A stretch of DNA of 64,000 bases from Clostridia bacterium (GCA_017525875.1 JAFXSG010000001.1:84570-148569); one strand, 5' to 3'; counted from the stretch's first letter, positions 27,786-37,067 are shown. Made by a program: numbers and translations. Notes: a model not told the origin generated them from the sequence alone.

Positions 27786-27833
27786 AAACCGGGACGATCG
27801 GTGTTTTGAAAAAACGAATTTGGAGTGAGTTTT

Positions 27834-29114
27834 ATGAGAAGGATCCTGATTTGGAGAAAACCCTTAAAGGGAAGCGACATAGATATTTTCAACCGGACGG
27901 AGTACGACAGCATTTATTCGCTTGCATTCAGCGTTTCTAAGTGGAAAAACGTCAACTGGGGAAACAAGCTATGGTTCCAAGGGATTTGCTCCGCTGTCGA
28001 CGTTCCGGAAAACAGCATCACTTACGGAACGAACGAAACTGCAGATCAGATCAATGACAATTACGATCTGATAATATACCCCATGGCCAATTTCTTTAGC
28101 GAAGAATTCTGCAGCGATACTTCTGCGCTCGTCAAAGCTTTTTCCGGAATACGCATTCCGGTGTATGTTATCGCCTGCGGAGCTCAGGCAAAGGATTACG
28201 ATCACCTTGAGGAGCTTGTGAAAAGGATCGGCGATCCCGCAAGCGCCTTTATCGAAAGCATCTACCGCACAGGCGGGGAATTTGCCCTCAGAGGCTTTTT
28301 TACAAAGGAGTTTTTCAACAGACTCGGTTTTACCGGCGCAGTAGTCACAGGCTGTCCGTCGCTGTTTCAGATGGGGCCGGAGCTTTCAGTTAACAAAAAC
28401 AACGATGAGAAAAACATAAAACCGATCATCAACGGCAGGATCGAAAGTGTGGAAGAGATTCTTGAAAGCATGCCCGAAAGCACTTATTTCAGCCAGGACG
28501 TGTTTTTCGATTGTTTGTACGACCCCGACTACTTTAAACGCAAAGGCTTTAAGAATGACGTGAGATTCTTCAGAACTCACGGCATTGCGCAGGCCGACCT
28601 GCTTGCCAATGACAGGATCAAGATGATAATAGATATGAACGAGTGGTTCAACTATATCAGATCTCACTCATTCAACTATTCATTCGGCACCAAGGTGCAC
28701 GGCAGCATAATGCCTATCCTTGCCGGAATACCCGCTACAATGATAGCGACGGATTCCAGAACGAGGGAAATCGCGGAGTTCTTCGGCATCCCGATGCAGC
28801 TCGCAAAACTCGGACACAGGTATTCGAAAGAGGACCTGCTCGAGGCATATGAGGAAGCCGATTACTCTGAGTTCAATTCTCGCTTCAAAGGCTTGTATGA
28901 GAGATTTGAAACGTTCCTTAGGGAGCACGATATCGTGGACAGCATCAACACGAGCAACAGATTCTTTTATGACACTGACCGGTTCCCGTCCGAAAGCTTT
29001 AAACCGAATAAAGAAGAGTTTGCAAAGTATGCCAAAAAGCTGAGAATAGAGAGACCCATTTTGGCTGCGGCAAGTCTTGCTTTGGATCTCAGATCCGGCG
29101 GCAGAAAAAGGTGA
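27834..29114 (+). CDS. Polysaccharide pyruvyl transferase family protein
   Basis: A 426-residue protein. The recognisable family features are the N-terminal NWGNKLWFQG, the central FALRGFFTKEFFNRLG with VVTGCPSLF, and near residue 290 FGTKVHGSIMPILAGIPATM, the conserved HG-containing donor-site segment. Members add pyruvate ketals from phosphoenolpyruvate to sugars, though many are untested. It starts at the ATG at 27834 behind TTTGGAG. A second, diverged family member lies 3 kb downstream. Confidence 0.85.
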   Translation: MRRILIWRKPLKGSDIDIFNRTEYDSIYSLAFSVSKWKNVNWGNKLWFQGICSAVDVPENSITYGTNETADQINDNYDLIIYPMANFFSEEFCSDTSALVKAFSGIRIPVYVIACGAQAKDYDHLEELVKRIGDPASAFIESIYRTGGEFALRGFFTKEFFNRLGFTGAVVTGCPSLFQMGPELSVNKNNDEKNIKPIINGRIESVEEILESMPESTYFSQDVFFDCLYDPDYFKRKGFKNDVRFFRTHGIAQADLLANDRIKMIIDMNEWFNYIRSHSFNYSFGTKVHGSIMPILAGIPATMIATDSRTREIAEFFGIPMQLAKLGHRYSKEDLLEAYEEADYSEFNSRFKGLYERFETFLREHDIVDSINTSNRFFYDTDRFPSESFKPNKEEFAKYAKKLRIERPILAAASLALDLRSGGRKR

Positions 29115-29118
29115 TAAT

Positions 29119-29928
29119 ATGGATGATATGATAAAAAACCGTTTCTTCAAACGGATTGCCGAGAGTTTTACCGCCCGTGTCATAAGGCCATGGCAGGTAA
29201 AGCATTTTGACCGCACCCGTTACGGCCGCCGCCTTCGCAGCCTTAAAGACGTCCACAAGGGAGAACGCTGCTTCATCGTTGCGAACGGCCCGAGCCTCCG
29301 GGCGGAGGACCTGGATCGCCTGCAGGCGGCGGGGGAGATCACCTTCGCGATGAACCGCATCTACAAGATCTTTCCGGAAACGAGCTGGAGGCCGACGTAT
29401 TACGTCTGCGAGGATATCAACATCTTCCACGAAAGCCAGCCGGAGATCAACGCGCTTCCCGCAAAGCTCAAGTTCATTCCCGTAAATCACAAGTGGTACA
29501 ACGGAGTGGATATCAGGGACGCGGTGTATTTCTACGCGAATTACAACCGTGAGAAGGACTTCCCGCTCAGCTTTTCGCCGGCGATCGACAAACAGATGGA
29601 TTCCATGGGAACGGTCACCTTCACCTGCATCGACATTGCCGCGTATATGGGCTTCAGTGAGATCTATCTCGTCGGAGTCGACCACAATTATCAGGTCACC
29701 ATCAATGAGGACGGAAACACCGTTGTTGACGAAAATGCGAAGGACTACTTCTGCAATGATTACGACAGCGATATCAAAAACGTTGTGGTGCATGACATGC
29801 GGCAGAACACGATCGCATACCGCAAGGCGAAACAGTACTGCGATGAGCACGGCATCCACGTGTATAACGCCACCCGCGGCGGCAAACTCGAAGTGTTTGA
29901 CCGTGTGGACTTTGATACACTTTTATAG
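29119..29928 (+). CDS. DUF115/MptE-like protein of polysaccharide loci
   Basis: A 269-residue protein starting behind AAAAGGTG, 4 bases after the previous stop. The motif CFIVANGPSLRAEDLDRL near residue 50 and the central YLVGVDHNYQV are typical of the DUF115 family, related in fold to the archaeal enzyme MptE (6-hydroxymethylpterin diphosphokinase) and to sugar-acid transferases involved in flagellin glycosylation. In this locus it more plausibly handles a sugar or sugar acid than a pterin. The C-terminal half of the aldolase-like protein encoded 5 kb downstream appears to be a related domain. Confidence 0.75.
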   Translation: MDDMIKNRFFKRIAESFTARVIRPWQVKHFDRTRYGRRLRSLKDVHKGERCFIVANGPSLRAEDLDRLQAAGEITFAMNRIYKIFPETSWRPTYYVCEDINIFHESQPEINALPAKLKFIPVNHKWYNGVDIRDAVYFYANYNREKDFPLSFSPAIDKQMDSMGTVTFTCIDIAAYMGFSEIYLVGVDHNYQVTINEDGNTVVDENAKDYFCNDYDSDIKNVVVHDMRQNTIAYRKAKQYCDEHGIHVYNATRGGKLEVFDRVDFDTLL

Positions 29929-29955
29929 TATAATTTAAGTTTGAGGGGGGATGGC

Positions 29956-30816
29956 ATGATGACTGAGAATACCGCTCAACAATATCATACTCATATAACT
30001 GCCGAGAGAAGATGGTTCGACCTGAATCTCAAGGAGGTATGGCGCTATAAAGATCTGATCGTTCTGTTTACAAAGCGGTCTTTTCAGCTCACCTATAAGC
30101 AGACGGTCCTCGGCCCCGCATGGATCTTCCTCAGTCCGCTCATTACGTCCGTTATTTATGCTTTCGTTTTCGGAGGTATCGCCGGTATCGGAACGGACGG
30201 CGTACCCAGCATCCTCTTCTATATGTGCAGTAATGCGATCTGGACATTTTTCTCAAGCTGCGTAAACAAAAACGCCACCGCGTTTAAAGCGAATGCCAAC
30301 GTTTTCGGCAAGGTCTATTTCCCGCGTCTGACCATTCCGATTTCAAACGTGTTATCGTCAATGGTCCAGTTCATAATCCAAATGCTGATGGTCATGGGTT
30401 TCCTCGTGTTTTTCGTTATCAAGGGCGAGGTCCATCCAAACTGGGCGATGTGGCCTCTTATCCCGCTGATCCTCATCCATCTTGGGGTCATGGGTCTTGG
30501 ATTCGGTATTATAATCTCCAGCCTGACAACGAAATACAGGGATCTTGCTATCCTTGTGACTTTCGGCGTCCAGCTTTGGATGTATATAACCCCGATCGTT
30601 TATCCGCTTTCGCAGCTTGGAAAAGGAACGATGCGCACGATCCTGCTGATCAACCCCGTGACGGCGCCGGTAGAGCTTTTCCGACTTGCCGTGCTTGGGC
30701 AGGGAACGATAAACTGCCTGTTCCTCGGCATCTCCGCAGCGGTAACGGTGCTCGTTGCTCTGATTGGCATAATGATCTTTAACCGCGTCGAGAAGACCTT
30801 TATGGATACCGTCTGA
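29956..30816 (+). CDS. wzm: ABC-2 type polysaccharide exporter permease (Wzm-like)
   Basis: A 286-residue permease with six membrane helices. The N-terminal sequence VWRYKDLIVLFTKRSFQLTY followed by KQTVLGPAWIFLSPL is the hallmark of Wzm/TagG permeases, and the C-terminus has LINPVTAPVELFRLAVLG. Together with the ATPase encoded next it would move a completed, lipid-linked polymer across the membrane. The ATG at 29956 lies behind GAGGGGGG. A TATAAT at 29929 just upstream lacks a convincing -35. Confidence 0.9.
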   Translation: MMTENTAQQYHTHITAERRWFDLNLKEVWRYKDLIVLFTKRSFQLTYKQTVLGPAWIFLSPLITSVIYAFVFGGIAGIGTDGVPSILFYMCSNAIWTFFSSCVNKNATAFKANANVFGKVYFPRLTIPISNVLSSMVQFIIQMLMVMGFLVFFVIKGEVHPNWAMWPLIPLILIHLGVMGLGFGIIISSLTTKYRDLAILVTFGVQLWMYITPIVYPLSQLGKGTMRTILLINPVTAPVELFRLAVLGQGTINCLFLGISAAVTVLVALIGIMIFNRVEKTFMDTV

Positions 30817-30829
30817 GGAGGTTACCGCA

Positions 30830-32122
30830 ATGGAAATGGCAAACGAAAACCGCGAAGTTGCGGTACGACTCTCCGGTGTAAAGAAAATGTACAAGCTCGG
30901 TCAGATCGGAGGCGGAACGCTTCAGGGGGATCTGCAGAGCTGGTGGGCGCGCGTCCGCGGCAGGGAAGACCCGAACACCAAGATAGGGCAGGGGCAGCGT
31001 CTTGTCGGTCAGACCTTCATGGCCCTTAACGGTATTGACTTGACCATCTACCGGGGTGAAGCGCTCGGCATAATCGGCAGCAACGGCGCCGGAAAGAGCA
31101 CTATGCTCAAACTGCTCTCCCGCGTTACGGCTCCTACCGAGGGCGAGATCGATATCTACGGCCGCATCGCTTCCATGCTGGAGGTCGGCACCGGCTTCAA
31201 CGGCGAGATGACCGGCCGCGAAAACGTCTATATGAACGGCGCGATCCTCGGCATGACCAAGGCCGAGATCGATGCCAAGATGGAGGACATCATCGAGTTT
31301 TCGGAGGTGCGCGATTTTATTGACACGCCCGTAAAGCGCTATTCGAGCGGTATGTACGTCAAGCTTGCGTTCTCCGTTGCCGCGCATCTCGATTCCGAGA
31401 TCATGATCATGGACGAAGTCCTTGCCGTCGGCGATATGGCGTTCCAAAAGAAATGCCTCGATAAGATGCGCGAAGCCGCCAAAAAGGAAGGCCGTACCGT
31501 CCTTTATGTCAGCCATAATATGAACACCATCCGCCAGCTCTGCGACCGCTGCATAGTTCTCGATAAGGGCAGGATCATCTTTGACGGCGACGTTGAAGAA
31601 GCGATCGAGGTGTATATGAGCTCCGCAAAACAGTTGAACGCAGAGTATGAGCTTACAGGCAAGCGCAGCAGGAAGGATATGCTTTCCGATGAGCTCAGGT
31701 TCACCCGCATTCGATTCCTGAACAAAGAAAAACCGATCTATTTCTTCAAAGAGCCGGTCGATATACAGCTGATGATCACGGCAAAGAAGCGTATGGACAA
31801 TATCGCGATAAGGATATCGGTCAAAGGCAGGGATATGTCCGTTATCGGCATGGCCAGTTCTGCGCCGGGCATTTCTTTAGCCGAGGGGGAGAACAAGGTG
31901 AAGATCCGACTGAACACCGAAGGGCTTGCACCGGGATATTACGTACTCAAGCTTGTTGCTTTTGAAGTGGGCTCACTTGGCGCCAACAGGAATATGGATG
32001 TTGTCGATGAAGCCTGTGCCTTTGAAAAAGCCCAATCAGATGAGAACAATCAGATGGCGTGGAATACCAAATGGTGGGGCCATCTAATGCTTCCGGAGAT
32101 TGAGATTATCGGAGACGAATGA
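30830..32122 (+). CDS. wzt: Polysaccharide exporter ATPase with C-terminal domain (Wzt-like)
   Basis: A 430-residue ABC ATPase behind GAGGAGG. The nucleotide-binding domain spans residues ~10-245: Walker A GSNGAGKST, signature YSSGMYVKLAFS, Walker B IMIMDEVLAVGD. Residues ~255-430 form a beta-rich C-terminal domain of the kind that in O9a-type Wzt binds the modified end of the glycan and so couples export to chain completion. It overlaps the next gene by ATGA. The combination with Wzm identifies an ABC-dependent export route for this locus. Confidence 0.92.
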   Translation: MEMANENREVAVRLSGVKKMYKLGQIGGGTLQGDLQSWWARVRGREDPNTKIGQGQRLVGQTFMALNGIDLTIYRGEALGIIGSNGAGKSTMLKLLSRVTAPTEGEIDIYGRIASMLEVGTGFNGEMTGRENVYMNGAILGMTKAEIDAKMEDIIEFSEVRDFIDTPVKRYSSGMYVKLAFSVAAHLDSEIMIMDEVLAVGDMAFQKKCLDKMREAAKKEGRTVLYVSHNMNTIRQLCDRCIVLDKGRIIFDGDVEEAIEVYMSSAKQLNAEYELTGKRSRKDMLSDELRFTRIRFLNKEKPIYFFKEPVDIQLMITAKKRMDNIAIRISVKGRDMSVIGMASSAPGISLAEGENKVKIRLNTEGLAPGYYVLKLVAFEVGSLGANRNMDVVDEACAFEKAQSDENNQMAWNTKWWGHLMLPEIEIIGDE

Positions 32123-33378
32123 TGAAGAAGATCGGTCTGCTGAATATTCAGCATATAGATAACTACGGAGCGAACCTGATCTCATATTCGATGGAGCAGG
32201 AAGCCGGACTTGCAACGGATCATACCGCAGAAGTGACCACGATCCGCTTTCTTCCCGATCGAAAAAAATCCTTAAAACAGGCAAACACGCTTTTAAACTC
32301 GATCAGAATGAACGGGATTGCCGGGATCGGGGGAAAGGTCTCAGCATCATTCAAAAGAATGAAATATAAGCTGCGTGCCGGCATAAGGAAAACCGCGCTG
32401 TTCAGATTGGCAAAAAGGCTCCTGAAAAAGGGCAGTCCGGAACAAGCGTGTGCTGATGATAAAACACTTGAGCTGAAGAGGCTCAGAGCGGAAAATTTCG
32501 AATCGTTCCACAGCAGGGTTCTGCATCTTTCCGAACCGATCAGCATTGAAAACATAGATAAACTCGATTACGACGTGATAATTGTCGGAAGCGACGTGGT
32601 ATGGAAACCGCAAAGGCTGCTTGCTAAAGAAGAAAACTGCGCATACTTCCTGACCCGCGTCAAAAAGTCCGCCGGGATTGCTTATGCGGCAAGTATAGGG
32701 ATTTCGGACGAGAAGATCCTCGGGCGGCTCAGCAAAAGATACAAGGCTGCGGTACGAAGGTTCTCTTTTGTTTCAATGCGCGAAAGGAATGCGCAGAAGT
32801 ACATCGGCGAACTGCTCCCCGATACCGAAGTGGCAAACTGCATAGATCCGGTATTCCTGCGCACAGCGAACGAGTACGAACAGCTGATCGCGGGTATCGC
32901 GCCCAAGCATGATGCTTATGTGTATGTTTACCTGATGGGGAATAACAAAGAGGCATGCCGTTATGCCCAAAAGCTTGCCGAGCAAAAGGGCTTGAAGATC
33001 GTATTCCATACCAACTACAGCGATATCGGCTTTGAGGGCGAATCCTCCCTTTCGGACGGTCCGCTGGAGTTCTTGAGCAGGATAAAAAATGCGGATTACA
33101 TAGTTACCGATACGTTTCACGGAACTGCGTTCTCCATCATTTTCCACAAGAGATTCATCACCTTCACAAGAGGCAATATGAGCGTCCGGCTGGAAGACTT
33201 TTTGTCTCATATAGATTTAAAGGATCGATTTGTCGAATCAACAGATGATATCGGCCGCATAGATGCCGCGATAGACTATTCAAGGGTCGACGAAGTGCTC
33301 GGCGAATGGATCTCGGCTTCCAAAGAATGGTTCAGCAACGCTGTAAACTCAGCATTAAACAATACGAGCGGAGAATAA
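32119..33378 (+). CDS. Polysaccharide pyruvyl transferase family protein (second)
   Basis: A 419-residue protein that opens with IGLLNIQHIDNYGANLISYS and contains YDVIIVGSDVVWKP near residue 155 and IVTDTFHGTAFSIIFHKRFI near residue 335, the segments that define this family. It overlaps Wzt by ATGA, so it is coupled to the exporter. It shares only the family pattern with the pyruvyl transferase-like protein at 27834, so two different acceptor sugars are possible. Confidence 0.88.
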   Translation: MMKKIGLLNIQHIDNYGANLISYSMEQEAGLATDHTAEVTTIRFLPDRKKSLKQANTLLNSIRMNGIAGIGGKVSASFKRMKYKLRAGIRKTALFRLAKRLLKKGSPEQACADDKTLELKRLRAENFESFHSRVLHLSEPISIENIDKLDYDVIIVGSDVVWKPQRLLAKEENCAYFLTRVKKSAGIAYAASIGISDEKILGRLSKRYKAAVRRFSFVSMRERNAQKYIGELLPDTEVANCIDPVFLRTANEYEQLIAGIAPKHDAYVYVYLMGNNKEACRYAQKLAEQKGLKIVFHTNYSDIGFEGESSLSDGPLEFLSRIKNADYIVTDTFHGTAFSIIFHKRFITFTRGNMSVRLEDFLSHIDLKDRFVESTDDIGRIDAAIDYSRVDEVLGEWISASKEWFSNAVNSALNNTSGE

Positions 33379-33383
33379 CGAAT

Positions 33384-34028
33384 ATGAGTATTATCGCCAT
33401 CATGCCCATAAAGCTGCAAAACGAGCGGCTGCCAGGCAAAAACACAAAGCTGCTTGGGGATAAACCCCTGCTTCAATACGAGCTGCTCTCCCTTGCGGAG
33501 ACCGGCCTTTGCGACCGTATTTGCGTTTATTGCAGCGATGAAGCCGTCTGCCCGTTTTTGCCGGAGGGCGTGGAGTTCATAAAGCGCCCCGCCTGCCTCG
33601 ATCTGCCCACGGCTAATTTCTCACAGATCTTCGAGAGCTTCATGAATACCGTCGACGCGGATATCTACGTCTACGCGCATGCGACAGCGCCGTACATCAC
33701 CGTCGACACGATGCGCCAGTGCATTGAAGCAGTCGTTTCCGGTGAATACGACTCCGCTTTCTGCGCGGTCAAGATCCAGGACTTCCTTTGGAAAGACGGC
33801 GAGCCGCTTAATTTCGACGCGGCGAACATCCCGCGCAGCCAGGATCTCGACCCGATCTTCCGCGAGACCTCGGGCGTGTACGTCTTCACGAAGGCCGTGT
33901 TTGAAAAGCTCCACCGCCGCATCGGTTCAAAACCGTTTGTTAAGGAAGTTTCATTCAAGGAAGCGGTGGATATCAACAATCCGGAGGACTTTGCTCTTGC
34001 GGAAGCGCTGCTCGATATCGAGCTTTGA
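33384..34028 (+). CDS. CMP-sugar-acid synthetase-like cytidylyltransferase
   Basis: A 214-residue protein from the ATG at 33384, behind CGGAG. The opening IAIMPIKLQNERLPGKNTKL is the CTP-binding loop of the NeuA/KdsB family (acylneuraminate and Kdo cytidylyltransferases). Such enzymes couple a 2-keto-3-deoxy sugar acid to CMP. It is followed by an aldolase-like gene and a KdsC-like phosphatase, so the three probably make and activate one sugar acid. It is close to the usual family length. Which acid is activated cannot be told. Confidence 0.85.
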   Translation: MSIIAIMPIKLQNERLPGKNTKLLGDKPLLQYELLSLAETGLCDRICVYCSDEAVCPFLPEGVEFIKRPACLDLPTANFSQIFESFMNTVDADIYVYAHATAPYITVDTMRQCIEAVVSGEYDSAFCAVKIQDFLWKDGEPLNFDAANIPRSQDLDPIFRETSGVYVFTKAVFEKLHRRIGSKPFVKEVSFKEAVDINNPEDFALAEALLDIEL

Positions 34029-34043
34029 TACGGAGGAAAACGC

Positions 34044-35639
34044 ATGAGATCGGTAAAAGTGCTTGACGTTACGCTGCGCGATGGCGGCTGCGTAAACGAC
34101 TTTAACTTTGGGCAGTCATATATGGACCAGATCCTCGCTGCGCTCGAAGCTTCCGGCGTGGAGTGCATAGAGCTCGGCTACCTTGATAATAAAAAAGGCT
34201 CAGAGCAGGGAAGAACGCAATACGCAAACGAGCAGGTCATCCCGCAGTATTTCCTGAAAGAGAAAAAGCCGGGCGTGACTTATCTTGCCATGATGGATTA
34301 CGGCAAGTTCGACGTCGACGCCCTTCAACCCTGCGACGGGAAGGGTATCGACGGCATCAGGCTGGCCTTCCACAAGAAAAACAGGAACGATATGTTTGCC
34401 CTCGGCAGGAAGATCATCGACAAAGGCTATAAGTTCTTCATCCAGCCGATGATAACCCTGCGCTACAGCGACAAGGAGCTGCTCGAGCTCATCGACAACG
34501 TGAACAGTGAACTGCCCGACGCCAGCGGGTTCTACATTGTGGACAGTTTCGGCGAGATGCGCCCGAACGATATGGACCGCATCATGAATCTTGTGGATCA
34601 CAACCTGATCCCGTCCATGCCGCTCGGCTTCCACAGCCACAACAACCTGCAGATGTCGTATTCAAACGCGGTATCGCTGCTCCGCTTCCCGACCAACAGG
34701 GATATAATGCTCGACTGCTCCATCATGGGTATGGGCAAAGGTGCCGGCAACCTCAGCACGGAGCTGCTCGTGGAGCACATGAACCTGTTCTTTGGAAAGA
34801 AGTACCGCACAGAGCCGCTGCTTTCGGTAATCGACCGGGTGATCAACCAGATCCGCACCGAGTATACATGGGGCTATGCGATCGAATACTACCTTTCTTC
34901 GATCAACCACTGCACGCCAAGCTATGCCGGCCATTTCTACAACAAGCATATGCTGCCGATAGACCAGGTCGCGGAGCTGTTGAGCCTGATCCGCGAGGAC
35001 AAGAAGATCTCATTCGATAAGGAATATGCCGAGCAGCTTTACCTGGAATACAACGCCAGACGCGAGCTGGACGACACCGCGGCTGTGAACGAGCTGCGCC
35101 GTGAATTCGAGGGCAAACGCATCCTGCTGATCGCTCCCGGCCGCAGCATCACCGACGCAGGCGAAAGGATATTGAACGAGATCAATACCGAAAACACAGT
35201 CAGCATCAGCCTGAACCATTGGCAGCTGTTCCCGACCGATTTCGTCTTCGTAACAAGGCACGAAGCATTGCAGCCGGCGCTTGCGGCGGGCAGGAAGGTC
35301 ATAACCGCAACGAGCGTCACCAACACTAACGATCCGAGAGTAAAGGTCATCGACTATCAGAAATGGATCCTTGTTGACGGCGAAGTGCAGGATTCCTCAG
35401 GCGTAATGGCGCTGAATCTCATTAAGGAATGCCGCGCCTCCGAGATCCTGCTTGCCGGCTTCGACGGTTTCCACGTCAATGTGAGCAAAAACTATTACGA
35501 CAAAGGCATGAACCACCCGATCACTGCGGAGCAGGCGAAAGCCCGCAACCAATTCTTCAGAGAATACGTTCGCGAGCTTCGAAAGACCGTGCCGGTGAGT
35601 TTCATAACGGAGTCCGTTTACGAGGGCGAAGATGAGTAA
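34044..35639 (+). CDS. HMGL-like aldolase domain fused to a DUF115-like domain
   Basis: A 531-residue protein behind CGGAGG. Residues 1-300 are a DRE-TIM metallolyase: VLDVTLRDGGCVNDFNF with the RDG metal-binding signature, GFHSHNNLQMSYSNA (the HxH metal site) and SIMGMGKGAGNLSTE. The family includes 4-hydroxy-2-oxovalerate aldolases, which join pyruvate to an aldehyde. Residues ~355-531 form a second domain with ILLIAPGRSITDAGERIL and EILLAGFDGF, similar in outline to the DUF115 protein earlier in the operon. Placed between a CMP-transferase and a KdsC-like phosphatase, it may form a 2-keto acid sugar by an aldol reaction; this pathway is inference. Confidence 0.82.
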   Translation: MRSVKVLDVTLRDGGCVNDFNFGQSYMDQILAALEASGVECIELGYLDNKKGSEQGRTQYANEQVIPQYFLKEKKPGVTYLAMMDYGKFDVDALQPCDGKGIDGIRLAFHKKNRNDMFALGRKIIDKGYKFFIQPMITLRYSDKELLELIDNVNSELPDASGFYIVDSFGEMRPNDMDRIMNLVDHNLIPSMPLGFHSHNNLQMSYSNAVSLLRFPTNRDIMLDCSIMGMGKGAGNLSTELLVEHMNLFFGKKYRTEPLLSVIDRVINQIRTEYTWGYAIEYYLSSINHCTPSYAGHFYNKHMLPIDQVAELLSLIREDKKISFDKEYAEQLYLEYNARRELDDTAAVNELRREFEGKRILLIAPGRSITDAGERILNEINTENTVSISLNHWQLFPTDFVFVTRHEALQPALAAGRKVITATSVTNTNDPRVKVIDYQKWILVDGEVQDSSGVMALNLIKECRASEILLAGFDGFHVNVSKNYYDKGMNHPITAEQAKARNQFFREYVRELRKTVPVSFITESVYEGEDE

Positions 35640-36099
35640 GATAAAGCTTATTGCAATGGATGTGGACGGCACAATGACCGACGGGCATATATATATGGCG
35701 CCCACAGGAGAAGCTATGAAGGCTTTCAGCGCAAAGGACGGCTACGGCATTGCGCATCTGCTCCCGGAAAACGGCATTGTGCCCGTGATAATCACAGGCC
35801 GGACCTCGAAGATCGTCGAGAACCGCGCCCGCGAGATCGGCATCACGGAGCTTTATCAGGGCGTTTCCGACAAGCTCGCTGCGCTCAAATCCGTCGCCGA
35901 AAAATACGGCGCCGCCCCTTCCGAGATCGCCTTTATAGGCGATGACCTGAACGACCTTTCCTGCATTCTTTTTGCCGGTGTGTCAGGCGCGCCTGCCGAC
36001 GCTGTGGAAAGTATAAAGCAAAAAGTCAGCTATGTTTGCAGCACTTGCGGCGGCAGAGGAGCGGTCAGGGAGTTCATAGAGTATTTGATCAAGCTGTGA
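35632..36099 (+). CDS. KdsC-like HAD phosphatase
   Basis: A 155-residue HAD phosphatase of the capless KdsC type: motif I AMDVDGTMTDG with both catalytic aspartates, motif II VIITGRTSKIVENRA, and the C-terminal IGDDLNDLSCI. KdsC and its sialic-acid relatives remove phosphate from 2-keto sugar acid phosphates before CMP activation. It overlaps the aldolase gene by 8 bases, strongly linking the two. Its length is close to that of stand-alone KdsC. Confidence 0.9.
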   Translation: MSKIKLIAMDVDGTMTDGHIYMAPTGEAMKAFSAKDGYGIAHLLPENGIVPVIITGRTSKIVENRAREIGITELYQGVSDKLAALKSVAEKYGAAPSEIAFIGDDLNDLSCILFAGVSGAPADAVESIKQKVSYVCSTCGGRGAVREFIEYLIKL

Positions 36100-36986
36100 A
36101 TCAGCCCCCGGGAGTGAAAAACAGAAAAACGGTCAAATGGATATTGTTGATAGTAGGGCTGCTGTTGACGGCAGCCCTCTTTTCCTATATCCTGTCAAAA
36201 AAGGCGCTTATTGTATCGAGATTCAGCCTGCGGTCCGAAAAAACCGCTTCCGTGCTCCGCATCGTTCAGCTTTCCGATTTGCACAATGTCGAATTCGGTA
36301 ATGACAATACTCGCTTGATAAAAAAGATCGCGGCGCAGCAGCCTCAGCTGATCCTCATAACGGGCGATCTGGTCGACCGGGATGACGCCGGCACGGAGAA
36401 AGCGGAAACGCTCATCCGGGGGCTTTGCGAGATAGCACCGGTTTATATTTCTCCCGGCAATCACGAAGCGGATCATGAAAAAAACTACGGCAGCGATTTG
36501 CGGGCGACGTTCACTGCCTGCGGCGCTGCAGTGTTCGACCGCGAATGGGTCGACCTCGAGCTTGACGGGCAGCTGATAAGGCTTGGCGGTATAAACGGCT
36601 ACAGCGTCCCGCGCAGGTATTTGGATGGCAATGAAGCCCGAGAGTCGGAAGCTGACTTTATCGAAGCATTCAGCGATACCGATCGGTTGAAACTCCTTAT
36701 GTGCCACATGCCGTATACCTGGCTCGTGTTGGACGGGCTTGAAGAATGGGATGCAGACTGTGTATTCTGCGGGCACGCTCACGGCGGGCAGATCAGGCTC
36801 CCGTTCATCGGAGGCCTGTGGGCGCCGGATCAGGGCTGGTTCCCCGGCCGGGTCTCGGGCCTGTATCTTTCAAATGACGAAACAAGAGCAATGCTCCTCT
36901 CCCGCGGGCTCGGAAGCAGCAGGCGCCTGCCGCGTTTCAATAATATCCCGGAGATAACCGTGCTGGATATCGTTCCGGCAGGCTAA
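36096..36986 (+). CDS. Membrane-anchored metallophosphoesterase (YkuE-like)
   Basis: About 296 residues. One N-terminal membrane helix (about residues 14-34) precedes a calcineurin-type domain with the metal ligands in VQLSDLHNVEFG, LITGDLVDRDDAG, SPGNHEADHE and CGHAHGGQIRLP. Proteins of this form (YkuE family) sit at the membrane with the active site outside or facing the lipid. The start is uncertain: GTG at 36096 overlaps the phosphatase stop (GTGA); another GTG is at 36114; there is no ATG. It is the last gene before the operon terminator and may act on a phosphorylated carrier or glycan. Confidence 0.85.
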   Translation: MNQPPGVKNRKTVKWILLIVGLLLTAALFSYILSKKALIVSRFSLRSEKTASVLRIVQLSDLHNVEFGNDNTRLIKKIAAQQPQLILITGDLVDRDDAGTEKAETLIRGLCEIAPVYISPGNHEADHEKNYGSDLRATFTACGAAVFDREWVDLELDGQLIRLGGINGYSVPRRYLDGNEARESEADFIEAFSDTDRLKLLMCHMPYTWLVLDGLEEWDADCVFCGHAHGGQIRLPFIGGLWAPDQGWFPGRVSGLYLSNDETRAMLLSRGLGSSRRLPRFNNIPEITVLDIVPAG

Positions 36987-37033
36987 ACGAGCAGGGCCTT
37001 GATATAAAGCGCATGAAAAACGGATCAATACAA

Positions 37034-37067
37034 ATTGCCGCTCCTTTCGGAACGGCAATACTTTTTT
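37034..37067 (+). terminator. Terminator of the polysaccharide operon
   Basis: ATTGCCG and CGGCAAT form a 7-bp stem (extended inside by TCC/GGA) followed by ACTTTTTT. It lies 48 bases after the phosphoesterase stop and ends the 23-kb plus-strand operon. Confidence 0.88.

Noticed and set aside
29897-29934. A promoter for the Wzm gene (TATAAT at 29929)
   Set aside because: No acceptable -35 lies 16-18 bases upstream, and the gene fits the long operon.
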